The position numbers were made by a program, and so were the translations under genes. The notes under the pieces were generated by a model that was not told the DNA's origin, did no database searches, and saw nothing but the letters and a program-made list of their open reading frames with translations. DNA of 64,000 bases from Rhodococcus sp. 06-462-5 (lineage in GTDB: Bacteria > Actinomycetota > Actinomycetes > Mycobacteriales > Mycobacteriaceae), in assembly GCF_002258315.1 (NCBI RefSeq), contig NZ_NOYD01000013.1, forward strand, positions 248,001-312,000, in the 5' to 3' direction. Positions 25,244 through 34,510 of the stretch are shown piece after piece (the stretch's first letter is position 1; every line of letters starts with the position of its first letter).

Positions 25244-25756
25244 CTAGCCGACGTTGCGGCTCAACCACGTCACTTCGGCTCCGGCACCACCGGTGCGGTA
25301 CGGCTCGAGGGCGGCGTCCCAGTCCGAGCCGAGAGCGTGTTCCACGGCTGCAGTGAGGTTGCCCTGGTTGTTCTCCATGAGGGCGCGCAGTCGCATCTCG
25401 CCGAGGACCACGTCACCGTTCGCGCTCGTCGATCCGCGCCACAGGCCGAGACCGGGTACGTGCGAGAACCGTTCGCCGTCGACGCCTTCGCTGGGGTCTT
25501 CGGTCACCTCGAAGCGCAGCATCTGCCACGAGCGCAGGATGCCGGCCAGGGTCGCTCCGGTGCCGACCGGGCCGATCCAGTCGGTGGTGGCGCGCAGCTG
25601 CCCGTCGGAGGCCGGCTGCGCAGACCACTTCAAATTCGCACGGCAATCGAGGGCGTCGGTCAACGCCCATTCGACATGCGGGCACAACGCAGCGGGCGAC
25701 GAGTGGATGTACACGACACCCGACGTCGCTTCTGCGAATTGATTCGATCCACGCAT
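25244..25756 (-). CDS. DUF3145 family protein
   Basis: This 170-residue protein belongs to an actinobacterial family of unknown function. Recognisable segments are GVVYIHSSPAALCPHVEWAL, LKWSAQPASDGQLRA, GTGATLAGILRSWQMLRFEVTEDPSEG, and the closing LGSDWDAALEPYRTGGAGAEVTWLSRNVG. ATG 25756 is chosen because GGAGG lies just upstream; the open frame reaches 25807 without support. No signal peptide or membrane span is visible. It lies 91 bases upstream of the cold-shock gene on the same strand. Confidence 0.85.
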   Translation of the reverse strand: MRGSNQFAEATSGVVYIHSSPAALCPHVEWALTDALDCRANLKWSAQPASDGQLRATTDWIGPVGTGATLAGILRSWQMLRFEVTEDPSEGVDGERFSHVPGLGLWRGSTSANGDVVLGEMRLRALMENNQGNLTAAVEHALGSDWDAALEPYRTGGAGAEVTWLSRNVG

Positions 25757-25900
25757 TGCACTACCTCCAGCTTCGACGAGGGACGTCTTCCCCAACGACC
25801 TCGACATGCTTCGGCTGGCTGCAGTGAATCAACACGTATGTGTACTAGTGTGCCCCGAGTTACCCCTGTTGCGCCAGTGCAATCTGTGAACGGTCGGTAT

Positions 25901-26704
25901 TCACCCTGCAAGGACGGCGTCGGACAGTTCGGGCCACAGCGGTTTCGCCCAGTCTCCGAAGGCCCGGTCGGTCAACACCACGCATGCCGTCCGCACGGCC
26001 GGGTCCACCCACAGGAACGTTCCGGCCTGACCGAAGTGACCGAACGTCGACGACGAGTTGGTGCTTCCGGTCCAGTGCGGGGTCTTCTCACCGCGTAGCT
26101 CGAACCCGAGTCCCCAATCGCACGGCCTGTGTGATCCGTACCCGGGCACGATTCCGTTGAGGCCGGGGAACTGCACGGCCGTCGCCGACGAGAGGGTCTG
26201 CGACGCCAGGAGCGTAGGTTCCAACAACTCGGCAGCGAACTTCTTCAGGTCCGCCAGGGTGGAGCTGGCACCGTGGCCTGCCGATCCCGGTAGCGCGGTG
26301 TTCGTCATGTGCAGTGGCCGGCACACGGCCTCGTCGAGGTAGTCCGGGAAGGCGATGCCTGCTTCGGTTTCGATCAGTTCGGCCAGCACCTCGAACCCGG
26401 CGCTCGAGTAGATCCGCTTGGTGCCGGCCGGTGCCTGGACGGTGCGGTCGCCGAACGCCAGTCCCGACGCGTGTGCCAGCAGGTGACGCACCGTCGCCCC
26501 TTCCGGCCCGGCGGGTTGATCGAGCTCCACCGCACCTTCCTCGACGGCAACGAGAACGGCGTATGCACTGAGCAGTTTGGTGACCGAGGCCAGCTCGTAG
26601 ACGCGATCGGTGTCGCCGACCTCCTCACGAACTCCGGAGTCGGTGACGACTGCTGCACTGACATGGTCGACGGGCCAGGAGGACGTGAGATCGAGGGTGG
26701 TCAC
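25901..26704 (-). CDS. Serine hydrolase, beta-lactamase/penicillin-binding-protein fold
   Basis: This 267-residue protein has the class C beta-lactamase-type active site: the nucleophile S40 and K43 in ELASVTKLLSAYA, a Tyr motif in RIYSSAGFEVLAELIE (Y99), and a C-terminal FGHFGQAGTFLWVDP in place of KTG. Such proteins are usually esterases or D-aminopeptidases, not resistance enzymes. There is no signal peptide, so it is probably cytosolic. GTG 26704 (TTLDLTSSWPVDHVS) fits domain length; the longer frame up to 26848 overlaps the divergent oxidoreductase gene. The substrate is unknown. Confidence 0.85.
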   Translation of the reverse strand: MTTLDLTSSWPVDHVSAAVVTDSGVREEVGDTDRVYELASVTKLLSAYAVLVAVEEGAVELDQPAGPEGATVRHLLAHASGLAFGDRTVQAPAGTKRIYSSAGFEVLAELIETEAGIAFPDYLDEAVCRPLHMTNTALPGSAGHGASSTLADLKKFAAELLEPTLLASQTLSSATAVQFPGLNGIVPGYGSHRPCDWGLGFELRGEKTPHWTGSTNSSSTFGHFGQAGTFLWVDPAVRTACVVLTDRAFGDWAKPLWPELSDAVLAG

Positions 26705-26789
26705 GATCCACGAGCCTAATTGTCTGTCGATGACGGTGCCCCGGTCCCCCGCCGGGCTACGCTCGCAGCACATGAGTGGGAGGAATGCG

Positions 26790-28925
26790 ATGTCGGTTGT
26801 GTATGGCTCGTGCAATCTGTGCGAAGCGATCTGTGGGCTTGAGTTCACGGTGGAGAACGATGCGGTGTTGTCGATCCGCGGTGACGAGAAGGACCCGCTC
26901 TCGCGCGGTCACATCTGCCCGAAGGCTCTGTCTCTGATCGACCTGCACGCCGATAGCGATCGACTCACCACACCGGTCAAACGTGTGGGTGAGAAGTGGG
27001 AGAAGATCGGCTGGGACGAGGCATACGACCTCGTGATCGACGGTCTGATCTCGACGCGTGAGAAGTACGGGCGCAATGCGGTCGGTATCTATCAGGGCAA
27101 CCCCAACGTGCATTCGATGGGTGCGATGACCCACGGCATTCCCTTCACTTCGCTCCTGCGGACGCGCAATCGATACTCCGCGACCTCCCTGGATCAGCTC
27201 CCGCATCAGCTCGTCGATCACCTGCTGTACGGGCATCAACTGCTGCTGCCTATCCCCGACATCGATCGCACCGACTTCTTTCTCGTACTCGGCGGCAATC
27301 CGATGGCGTCGAACGGCTCCATGATGACCGTCCCCGATTTCGCCAAACGAGCACGTGCACTGCGTAAACGGGGCGGACGCCTGGTCGTGGTCGATCCGCG
27401 CAAGACCGAGACCGCCGACATCGCCGACACGCACTTCTTCGTGCGTCCCGGCACCGATGCACTTCTACTGCTCGCGATGATCCACGTCATCGTCGCCGAC
27501 GGCACCGTGCGGGTGGCCGACTACATCGACGGGGCCGATCGCCTCGCAGACCTCGTCGCCGAATTCACCCCCGAATCCGCTGCCCCGATCGTGGGGATTG
27601 CCGCGGAAGACATCTCGGCCCTGGCACGTGACTTCGCCTCGGCGAAGTCCGCGGTGGCATACGGCCGAATGGGGGTCTCGACGCAGCAGTTCGGCACCGT
27701 CTGCCAATGGGCGATCCAGGTACTCAACATCATCACCGGCAACCTCGACCGCCCCGGCGGTGCCATGGTGACCGATCCCGCGATCGATCTGATCAAGCAG
27801 GGCATTGTCGGCCGCGGCCATTTCGACAAGTGGCGCAGTCGAGTTCGCAACCTGCCCGAGTTCGCAGGCGAATACCCCTGCTCGACGCTCGTGGACGAGA
27901 TCACCACCGAGGGCAAGGACCAGATCCGCGCGATGGCGGTCCTGTCCGGCAATCCGGTGTTGTCAATGCCCGGTGGCACCACCTTGAACGATGCGTTCGC
28001 AGGTCTCGATTTCATGGTGTCGTTCGACTTCTACATCAACGAGACCTCGCGTCATGCACACGTGATTCTGCCGCCGACGATGTCTCTCGAACGCGACCAC
28101 TACGATCTGATCTTCAACTCCTTCGCGGTCCACAACACCGCCAAGTACATGCCGGCCGTCCTTCCCAAGAAGGCTGGGGCAAAGCATGATTGGGAGATCT
28201 TCCGGGATCTGTCGCTCCGCTACAAGAGCCGGATGGCCGGTTCGACGGTCGGTCGAGTGAAGTCACGATTGACTCCGAAGAGCGTGATCAGCGAGGCACG
28301 CCTGCGCCTGTCCCCCGCCCGCACCCTGGACATCCTGCTCCGCAGTCAACGAAAAGGCTTGTCGCTCAAAAAGCTTCGAGCCAACCCACACGGTGTCGAT
28401 CTCGGACCGTTGCGTCCGGGCTTCCCGCAGAAGCTGAAGACTCGGGACAAGCGGGTACAGCTGATTCAGGACATCGTTGTGACCGAACTCCCCGCATTGG
28501 TGGACCTGATGCATTCGAGCGCCGTTCCGACCGACGATGAACTGTTGCTGATAGGTCGTCGACACCTGCGCAGCAACAACTCCTGGATGCACAACACCGC
28601 CCGGCTCACCAAAGGCAAAGCGCGACATCAGCTTCTGGCTCACCCGGACGACCTGGAACACCGCGGCATCGAGGACGGGGCGATGGTATCGGTGACCTCC
28701 GCCGCCGGGACCGTCGACATCGAGGTGGCGGCGTCGGAGAAGATGATGCCGGGTGTGGTGAGCATGCCGCACGGCTTCGGGCATCAGCGCCCCGGCGTGG
28801 AGCTGTCCGTTGCCACGACGGTGACCGGCCCCAGTGTCAACGACATCACCGACCCTGGCCGCGTCGACGCCGTCTCTGCCAATGCGATTCTGAACGGCGT
28901 TCCGGTGCAGGTGAGGGCGAAATAG
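26790..28925 (+). CDS. Molybdopterin oxidoreductase family protein
   Basis: This 711-residue enzyme of the DMSO reductase/formate dehydrogenase group binds a molybdopterin guanine dinucleotide pair. The N-terminal cysteines C8, C11, C15 and C43 (CNLCEAICG, GHICPKA) are arranged to hold one 4Fe-4S cluster. The segments LVVVDPRKTETADIADTHFFVRPGTDALLLLAM and LNIITGNLDRPGGAMV belong to the cofactor domain, and the C-terminal 120 residues to the dinucleotide-binding domain. ATG 26790 follows GGGAGGA; an ATG at 26772 is possible. There is no Tat signal, so it is cytosolic. Its electron acceptor and substrate are unknown; no partner subunit is encoded nearby. Confidence 0.88.
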   Translation: MSVVYGSCNLCEAICGLEFTVENDAVLSIRGDEKDPLSRGHICPKALSLIDLHADSDRLTTPVKRVGEKWEKIGWDEAYDLVIDGLISTREKYGRNAVGIYQGNPNVHSMGAMTHGIPFTSLLRTRNRYSATSLDQLPHQLVDHLLYGHQLLLPIPDIDRTDFFLVLGGNPMASNGSMMTVPDFAKRARALRKRGGRLVVVDPRKTETADIADTHFFVRPGTDALLLLAMIHVIVADGTVRVADYIDGADRLADLVAEFTPESAAPIVGIAAEDISALARDFASAKSAVAYGRMGVSTQQFGTVCQWAIQVLNIITGNLDRPGGAMVTDPAIDLIKQGIVGRGHFDKWRSRVRNLPEFAGEYPCSTLVDEITTEGKDQIRAMAVLSGNPVLSMPGGTTLNDAFAGLDFMVSFDFYINETSRHAHVILPPTMSLERDHYDLIFNSFAVHNTAKYMPAVLPKKAGAKHDWEIFRDLSLRYKSRMAGSTVGRVKSRLTPKSVISEARLRLSPARTLDILLRSQRKGLSLKKLRANPHGVDLGPLRPGFPQKLKTRDKRVQLIQDIVVTELPALVDLMHSSAVPTDDELLLIGRRHLRSNNSWMHNTARLTKGKARHQLLAHPDDLEHRGIEDGAMVSVTSAAGTVDIEVAASEKMMPGVVSMPHGFGHQRPGVELSVATTVTGPSVNDITDPGRVDAVSANAILNGVPVQVRAK

Positions 28926-28993
28926 CGCCCCGATGAACCGTCGAGGCGACGGGATTCTGTACGATTCTGCAGGCTCGTACCTGGTACGGGCAT

Positions 28994-29067
28994 GGGGCGG
29001 TAGCTCAGTCGGTTAGAGCCGTGGACTCATAATCCATTGGTCGCGGGTTCGAGCCCCGCCCGCCCCA
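28994..29067 (+). tRNA. tRNA with anticodon CAT (elongator Met, or Ile2 if modified)
   Basis: The 74-nt cloverleaf is complete: acceptor GGGGCGG with CCGCCCC, D arm GCTC-GAGC, anticodon stem GTGGA-TCCAT around loop CTCATAA, T arm GCGGG-CCCGC with TTCGAGC, discriminator A. The first acceptor pair is matched, so it is not the initiator type. Whether it reads AUG or, after lysidine modification, AUA cannot be fixed by eye; elongator tRNA-Met is more likely. CCA is not encoded. Confidence 0.94.
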
Positions 29068-29303
29068 CACCGGTTGGCATGCCAGTCAGGTCGGCGAGCC
29101 TCAGAACCCGCAATCGTGCCGTATCGGTCTCTGTCCCCTGACGCACGTCTCGGACTCTGTTGTTCAGAGTGGCGATGTAGACCGTATTTCGGCGCACCCG
29201 ACGAGCCCGCGTCTTGGGAGACATGTTCTTGCCGTGTGTGGCGTTGCTTACTGACCGGTAGTATTTTGTTCGCGGGAATTCCCGTCGGTTTACCCTGGGC
29301 AAG

Positions 29304-30227
29304 GTGGAGGCACGTGGAAGCGAGGATGTGCCACGGATCGCTACCGCGCAGCAGATCGTCGCCGCTATCCCACTTCCCGCGCTCGTTCACGACACCAGTT
29401 TTCACATCCTGGCCGTCAACACCGCGTGCCGAATGTCAGCGAACCTGTCCCGCACATACAGCGACACCCGCGATGTCTTTGCTTTCGTGCACCCAACGGA
29501 GCATGCCCCGATCCGGGCCGTATCAGAGGATCTACTGGCCAACTTCGCTCGAACAGGGGAATCGTCGCAGCCGCCGGTCTCCGCGATGCGACGGCTCCAC
29601 CAAGACGACGATGTGTCGGTGTCGTGCTGGACGCACACCGGACTCGCGGTGATCGACGGCGTCCCTCTCATCGTCGTTGCCCTTGATCTCGCGAATCCTA
29701 TTGTCAGTGAGGCACGAACGTGGCGAGAGCGCGCAGAACGCGACGACCTGACCGGGCTCTACCGTCGCAACGTGGCGGTCTCGCTCATCGACGATTGGCT
29801 TGCAGCCGGCGACGAAGTGATGGTGATGTTTGCCGATGTCGATCACTTCAAGCAGGTCAACGACGGCTACGGCCATGCCGCCGGAGATGCAGTCCTGTCC
29901 GCGATCGCCGACCGACTTCACGCCCTGTCGCACGACGACAGAGTCGTCTGCCGGTATGCAGGTGATGAGTTCCTGATCGCTTCCCGCCCATCCGTGTGGA
30001 CTCACCGAGGCTTCGTCTGGCAATTCGACGAACAGCGTTATTTACACGACTACATCGCAGCGGCCGCAGAGGCAGCAACGCACCCGATTGGAATCGATGG
30101 GCATCAGCGTGTATCGATAAGCATCGGTGAGGCAAGGCGACGACCCGCCGATTCGGCCGCGACGCTCATTCATCGGGCCGATACCGCGATGTATCGGAAC
30201 AAAGCACATCGCGTGCGAGAACGATGA
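29304..30227 (+). CDS. Diguanylate cyclase with N-terminal PAS-like domain
   Basis: This 307-residue protein should make cyclic di-GMP. An N-terminal PAS-like sensor (about 15-130: ALVHDTSFHILAVNTACRM, VFAFVHPTEH) is followed by a GGDEF domain. The domain starts at RDDLTGLYRR, with metal-binding FADVDHFKQVNDGYGHAAGD and the active-site loop as AGDEF (the accepted A/G variant). Four positions before the five residues preceding AGDEF read HDDR, so the inhibitory RxxD site is absent and product inhibition is unlikely. The closing ISIGEARR is present. There are no membrane spans. The start GTG 29304 lacks a strong binding site, so it could be slightly shorter. Confidence 0.87.
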   Translation: MEARGSEDVPRIATAQQIVAAIPLPALVHDTSFHILAVNTACRMSANLSRTYSDTRDVFAFVHPTEHAPIRAVSEDLLANFARTGESSQPPVSAMRRLHQDDDVSVSCWTHTGLAVIDGVPLIVVALDLANPIVSEARTWRERAERDDLTGLYRRNVAVSLIDDWLAAGDEVMVMFADVDHFKQVNDGYGHAAGDAVLSAIADRLHALSHDDRVVCRYAGDEFLIASRPSVWTHRGFVWQFDEQRYLHDYIAAAAEAATHPIGIDGHQRVSISIGEARRRPADSAATLIHRADTAMYRNKAHRVRER

Positions 30228-30245
30228 GCTCGGCAATCGGGCAGC

Positions 30246-30281
30246 TCGAGTGCTGCACAGAGCTCTGTCGGTGGCACTCGA
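30246..30281. terminator. Hairpin between convergent diguanylate cyclase and membrane-protein genes
   Basis: TCGAGTGC pairs with GCACTCGA around a loop that itself contains the palindrome ACAGAGCTCTGT. It lies in the 81-base gap between the ends of the convergent genes and is suited to terminate both transcripts. Confidence 0.6.
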
Positions 30282-30308
30282 ATGTGTCATAGGCGTCTCA
30301 CCCGACGG

Positions 30309-30923
30309 TTACCGCCGCTCGGCAACGTCGGATTCCACCTCGTAGCGGACCGCCCGGCAGTACAACCGCGACCAATACACCAGCAGCACAGCAGCATTCG
30401 CCCCGAACCACAGCCACGTCACGAATGCCGCGAAGACCCCGGTGACGAAGAAGCCCAATACCAGCGCCACGCCCCATGCGAGAACATAGGCCAGGATCGT
30501 GACGACCGCTGCAACTGCGCAACGCCCCGGAGACCGTCGGACCGTACGCAGTGCAGCCACGAACGGATTTCGCTCGCCGTCGACCACGGCCGGAAGTATC
30601 AGCAGCGCAACCAGAATCACGATGACCGGGAGCAGCGGAAAGAGGGCCGCGAGCACAACGGCCACCAGTGTCAGCACCACGCACCACACCAGGACCCGCG
30701 GCCGTCGCCAGGCCCGACTCAGTGCACCGGATGAGTTGCCGTCCGCCATGTCGAGGGCCGTCGATGCAGTGATCCACAGTGCGATCACCACTGCCGCGGC
30801 GGAGGCCGCAACCAGCCCCGCGAAACCGAGGGACGATGTCGGAACCGGATCCCCCAGCACGGTCAGCGCCTGGATCAGTGCCGACACGACCAGCACGGCA
30901 GCGAGAACCACACTCCCCCTCAC
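30309..30923 (-). CDS. Hypothetical polytopic membrane protein
   Basis: This protein of about 204 residues has four to five hydrophobic segments (SVVLAAVLVVSALIQALTVL, FAGLVAASAAAVVIALWI, VLVWCVVLTLVAVVLAALFPLLPVIVILVALLIL, AVVTILAYVLAWGVALVLGFFVTGVFAAFVTWLWFG). A charged loop (VDGERNPFVAALRTVRRSPGR) separates the last pairs. The start GTG 30923 overlaps the stop of the upstream lipoprotein gene by 4 bases, which indicates translational coupling. No family is recognised. It forms an apparent operon with the lipoprotein and phosphoesterase genes, so a role at the cell envelope is likely. Confidence 0.75.
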   Translation of the reverse strand: MRGSVVLAAVLVVSALIQALTVLGDPVPTSSLGFAGLVAASAAAVVIALWITASTALDMADGNSSGALSRAWRRPRVLVWCVVLTLVAVVLAALFPLLPVIVILVALLILPAVVDGERNPFVAALRTVRRSPGRCAVAAVVTILAYVLAWGVALVLGFFVTGVFAAFVTWLWFGANAAVLLVYWSRLYCRAVRYEVESDVAERR

Positions 30924-31270
30924 GGTGCACCGACCGTCGAATTGCGATCGAGCACGTCCTGCACCGACCCGGAGTAGAGGACCTCCGTACCGACCTTGAC
31001 CTCGACGGTGCTCGCGTCGTCCGAGGTGGCCGAACCGGTGATCGCCTCGTTGTCGGTTGTCTCCCCGGCACATTCGATGTCGGCTCCGGTGCCCGAGCAC
31101 ACCGGTGCGACCAGGATCTCTATTCTCTTCTCGAACAAGACGTCGTTCACTGCGTAGCGGAGGTCACCGAGCTCGGCACCGCCGACCGGGGCGAGCGCAG
31201 CGGTCTGCGAACATCCCGCGCAGGCCACCACCGCGGACACGGCAATGATCTTCCTACGAAATCCGTTCAT
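30920..31270 (-). CDS. Small lipoprotein
   Basis: The 116-residue product has a lipoprotein signal: MNGFRRKIIAVSAVV followed by the lipobox ACAGC, so the mature form would begin with lipid-modified C20. The exported part (about 96 residues) contains two further cysteines (VCSGTGADIECAG) that may form a disulfide, and short beta-like segments (TVEVKVGTEVLYSG), reminiscent of small DUF4333-type lipoproteins but not securely assignable. It overlaps its neighbours at both ends by 4 bases, so the three genes are almost certainly one transcript. Confidence 0.78.
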   Translation of the reverse strand: MNGFRRKIIAVSAVVACAGCSQTAALAPVGGAELGDLRYAVNDVLFEKRIEILVAPVCSGTGADIECAGETTDNEAITGSATSDDASTVEVKVGTEVLYSGSVQDVLDRNSTVGAP

Positions 31271-33057
31271 CGGCCTTGCCTCGTCTCGTAGGCGATCAGT
31301 CGTGCGTGTTCGTCCAGGTGTTGCTGCTCGAGCGCGGCGTCGGTGATGGTGCCCAGGTCGAACGGAGCCGGAAGGAGCAGTTCGGTGTTGCGGTCCAGAC
31401 GCGAACCCCTTCGCATCAGCGGATTCTCGGCCCAGTCGTTGGCCGCCAACTCTCGGCTACGGGACGCCAGATCCAGGTAGCTTCCGCTGTTTCCGGGCGT
31501 GACCGGAGATGCGTGATCGAGAACTGTGGTGAACAGGGACAGGGTTCCGTCCCGGTTGTCGACGATCTCGACCACTTGTTGCTGCTGCGGGAAATCGATG
31601 CACGACGCGGTGGTGATCTCCCAGAATCCGCGTCCGTCTCGTGAGTGCGCCAAAATCTGGTTCTGGTGGGTGTGGCCGTTGAGCCAACCGATCACCACCG
31701 GATACTTGAGCAGCAGATCGACGAATTCGTCTGCGCCGTAGAGCTTCACCGATTGCCCCGGACGCTGTGCTCGGTTCTCCAGTGTGAGGCTGTTGTGGTG
31801 CGTGTAGATCAGCACGAGCTTGTTCTCGGCCTGCGCCCGCTCCAATTGCTGTGTGAGCCAATTGAATTGATTCTCGGGCACCGCACCGTCGGGACCGGCG
31901 ACGGCGTTGCAGGTGTCGAGACCGAACGTTCGAATATTCGGGGTGGGGTCTGCCGTCCACCACGTTTCGCCGGAGTCGAGGTTGTGTTGGGTGAAGCCGT
32001 GACCGATCGGACCCGGCGTCGGGGTGGTCTCGAAGTGCTCCGCCATGAACTCGCGTTGCTCGAACAGGTATCGAGCCGGGTCGGCGGACACCGCGCGGAA
32101 CCCCGGTCGCGCACCGGATCCGACGCCGAGTGCGTCGACCATTCGCTGTAGCGGACTGGACGTCGACGCGTAGCCGGCGAGTGCCGAGGTGGCCGTCGCC
32201 TCGAGCGTGTACGCCTTACGACCCCCGACGGCGAGCGCATGCAGTTGCGAGGACAGATCGAATGTCCCGAGCAACAGGGTGTCGTGGTTGCCGTACACCG
32301 AGTACCACGGAACCGGTAGCCCCACCGATTCGACGGTGCCCGACATCGCCTGGTCGAGGAGGTCGGGAAGCGTCGGGAATCCGTAGTCGCCGAACGACCC
32401 TCCCGACGGATCACCGGGCCGATAGGCCCACTGCGCCTCCGGCCAGGCCTGAACACCCTCGAAGACGTTCGCGGCCCCGCTCGTCGGCCGAACCGGAACA
32501 CCGTCGAGAACGTCTATGTACCAGCGCAGTTCGAGATGAGAATGCATATCGGCGCTGTCCCCGGTGACCACGGCCGCCCCCATCGGTGCGCCGGTGACCG
32601 GGCTGATCCGCGCGTCCGCGAACGCCTTCACCATCGCCGCGGTGACGTGCACGGTCAGCGGATCCTGCGGATGGAACGCAGAGCCCCATGCGGCGTGGTC
32701 GGAGACGATCATCGGCTCGATGCGTCCGGGCGACTGCGCGTCGATGACGTGCATGTCCGAGAGGTGTCCGAGGTAGAGCAGCGACCGGCGCGCCTGCACT
32801 CTCGACGGACTCGGCGCACGCCCGAGAACGTCCAGCCGAGCAACGTAGGGCTCCCCCGGACCGGCAGCTAGCACGCGGTACTGCCCCGGCCCGGTCGAGG
32901 TCCGCAGGATCGTCTGCGCGAGCGTTCCGGTCCCTCCCGCTTCCACAGGCTGGGCGTGCGCAACGAGTGCCTGACCCAGCACGTGGGGTGCAATTCCCCA
33001 GGCTGCGGCGAGCGCCCCTACTCGAGCGATGAATTGTCGACGCGACAGCCCGGCCAT
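31267..33057 (-). CDS. Tat-exported metallophosphoesterase (TIGR03767-like)
   Basis: This 596-residue protein begins MAGLSRRQFIARVGALAAAWGIA, a twin-arginine signal with RR followed by a hydrophobic stretch and AHAQ cleavage area, so it is exported folded. The metallophosphoesterase motifs follow in order: GHLSDMHVID (D-x-H), VVTGDSADM (G-D), YSVYGNHD (G-N-H-D/E) and later VIGWLNGHTHQN (G-H-x-H). The ATG at 33057 has GAGGAG just upstream; the frame to 33102 is not supported. The domain layout resembles an actinobacterial family seen as TIGR03767. The substrate is unknown. It overlaps the lipoprotein gene and probably heads the operon. Confidence 0.87.
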   Translation of the reverse strand: MAGLSRRQFIARVGALAAAWGIAPHVLGQALVAHAQPVEAGGTGTLAQTILRTSTGPGQYRVLAAGPGEPYVARLDVLGRAPSPSRVQARRSLLYLGHLSDMHVIDAQSPGRIEPMIVSDHAAWGSAFHPQDPLTVHVTAAMVKAFADARISPVTGAPMGAAVVTGDSADMHSHLELRWYIDVLDGVPVRPTSGAANVFEGVQAWPEAQWAYRPGDPSGGSFGDYGFPTLPDLLDQAMSGTVESVGLPVPWYSVYGNHDTLLLGTFDLSSQLHALAVGGRKAYTLEATATSALAGYASTSSPLQRMVDALGVGSGARPGFRAVSADPARYLFEQREFMAEHFETTPTPGPIGHGFTQHNLDSGETWWTADPTPNIRTFGLDTCNAVAGPDGAVPENQFNWLTQQLERAQAENKLVLIYTHHNSLTLENRAQRPGQSVKLYGADEFVDLLLKYPVVIGWLNGHTHQNQILAHSRDGRGFWEITTASCIDFPQQQQVVEIVDNRDGTLSLFTTVLDHASPVTPGNSGSYLDLASRSRELAANDWAENPLMRRGSRLDRNTELLLPAPFDLGTITDAALEQQHLDEHARLIAYETRQGR

Positions 33058-33163
33058 GGAACTCCTCGGATCCTCGAGAACGGCACCACGTGCGCCTCGC
33101 ATCCGACGAGGTGACTGCCTATTTTTACAGGGCCGACGGCAGACAGGCTCGATTTCGGATCGT

Positions 33164-33631
33164 TCAGGGCACCACGGTCACCGGCCAGCGGCCTGCTTTG
33201 ACCAACCGCACCGCCACCGAACCGGCGATGCGGTGGCCCGCAGTCTCGGACGCCCCCACTACGACCGCGTCGGTGCGCAATTGTTCTGCCACGGCTATCA
33301 GCCCGTTGTACGGGTCACCCTGCGCGGTGCGGAATTCCCATCGCACGTGCTCCCGATCCCCGAATCGTGCAGCAGAGGTTCGGACGTAGTCGAGTAGCTC
33401 GTCGGCGATCTGCTGACCGGTTTCGACGAGTGAGATGCCGGCCTGGCCCCACGACGACGTCGCAATGGGTTGGACGTACACCAATACCAGCAGCGACCGC
33501 TGTCTACGAGCCAGTCCTGCCGCATAGGCGGCGGCGCGCCAGGAAGAGTCGGAACCGTCGACCCCGACCACGATCGACTTCGGACCGTCGTGGCCGTACT
33601 CGAAACCGGTGGAGTCTTGTGCATTGCTCAC
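33164..33631 (-). CDS. Universal stress protein
   Basis: This single-domain Usp of 155 residues has a phosphate-binding start (SIVVGVDGSDSSWRAAAYAAGLARR) and the ATP-loop signature at its end (VVVGASETAGHRIAGSVAVRLVKAGRWPVTVVP, of type G-x2-G-x9-G-S). It is probably an ATP-binding cytosolic protein of stress or dormancy responses. It is divergent from the GAF-ANTAR regulator gene, with 114 bases between them for promoters. Confidence 0.9.
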   Translation of the reverse strand: MSNAQDSTGFEYGHDGPKSIVVGVDGSDSSWRAAAYAAGLARRQRSLLVLVYVQPIATSSWGQAGISLVETGQQIADELLDYVRTSAARFGDREHVRWEFRTAQGDPYNGLIAVAEQLRTDAVVVGASETAGHRIAGSVAVRLVKAGRWPVTVVP

Positions 33632-33745
33632 GAGTCGAGGTTACTGCCGGGACCCGTCCTATCGGGCACCCCATCCGGTGACGGTACGGTTGATGCACCT
33701 CGAGTCCCGGTCACTCGATGCTCACACACTGGACGGAAGTAAACA

Positions 33746-34501
33746 ATGAACGACGATTCGCAGCTGAGCGGACCTCCAGCCGTTCCTGCAGGCTCCACTG
33801 ACGGCCCGGCGACCGACCCGGCCACCGTGTTCGCGGCATTGGCCGACATCGTTTACCGAGGCAGCAGCGCAGAGGAGATCTATACCGCGATCTGCAACGC
33901 TGCCGTGCTGATCGTTCCCCACTGCGATCACGCCAGCCTGATGCTGATGCGCCACGGAAAGCCCGTTACCGTCGCGGCCTCCGACGACATCGCTCGTGTC
34001 ATCGACGATATCGAGCGCGCCACCGGCGAAGGCCCGTGTCTGGACGCGATCACCAGCGAGGCGGCGCAGCTCGAGGCCGACTTCCGAACACCGACGCAGT
34101 GGCCCGCGATGGCCCGCGGTGTGTTGAACCGCACGCCGGTACGAGGGGCCATGGGATTTCGCCTGAAGGTGGACGATCAGAAGGTGGGCGCGCTCAACCT
34201 GTTCACCGACGAGCCGGGTGTGTTCGACGCCGACAGCGCGAGCAAGGCGATCATTCTGACGGCGTTCACGGCCGTCGCCGTCGCTGCGGTCATGAACGGT
34301 CAGGAGGCGTCGACTCTGCGTGACGGACTCGAGAGCAACCGTGAGATCGGCAAGGCTATCGGCCTGATCATGGCTCTGCACGATGTGTCCGGCGACGAGG
34401 CGTTCGCCCTGTTGCGTAAGTCTTCTCAGGACCTGAACGTCAAGATCGCCGACCTCGCAGCAACCGTGGTCGATCGGCACAGCAAGGGCTTGAAGTCCTG
34501 A
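33746..34501 (+). CDS. GAF and ANTAR domain antiterminator-type regulator
   Basis: This 251-residue protein has a GAF sensor (about 25-175: AVLIVPHCDHASLMLMRHGKPVTVAASDD, GMGFRLKVDDQKVGALNLFTDEPGVFD) and a C-terminal ANTAR RNA-binding domain (about 180-240: LRDGLESNREIGKAIGLIM, DEAFALLRKSSQDLNVKIADLAATVV). ANTAR proteins act by binding nascent RNA and preventing termination. The expected alanine/aromatic pattern of the three-helix bundle is present. The target transcript is not evident. The universal stress gene opposite is a possible partner. The ATG start is fixed by its position after the divergent promoter. Confidence 0.9.
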   Translation: MNDDSQLSGPPAVPAGSTDGPATDPATVFAALADIVYRGSSAEEIYTAICNAAVLIVPHCDHASLMLMRHGKPVTVAASDDIARVIDDIERATGEGPCLDAITSEAAQLEADFRTPTQWPAMARGVLNRTPVRGAMGFRLKVDDQKVGALNLFTDEPGVFDADSASKAIILTAFTAVAVAAVMNGQEASTLRDGLESNREIGKAIGLIMALHDVSGDEAFALLRKSSQDLNVKIADLAATVVDRHSKGLKS

Positions 34502-34510
34502 GCGGTGCGC

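Noticed and set aside
29027-29302. Minus-strand frame ending in GRAGLEPATNGL across tRNA-Met
   Set aside because: This ending is the well-known artefact of translating tRNA genes; no start signal or conserved sequence supports it.
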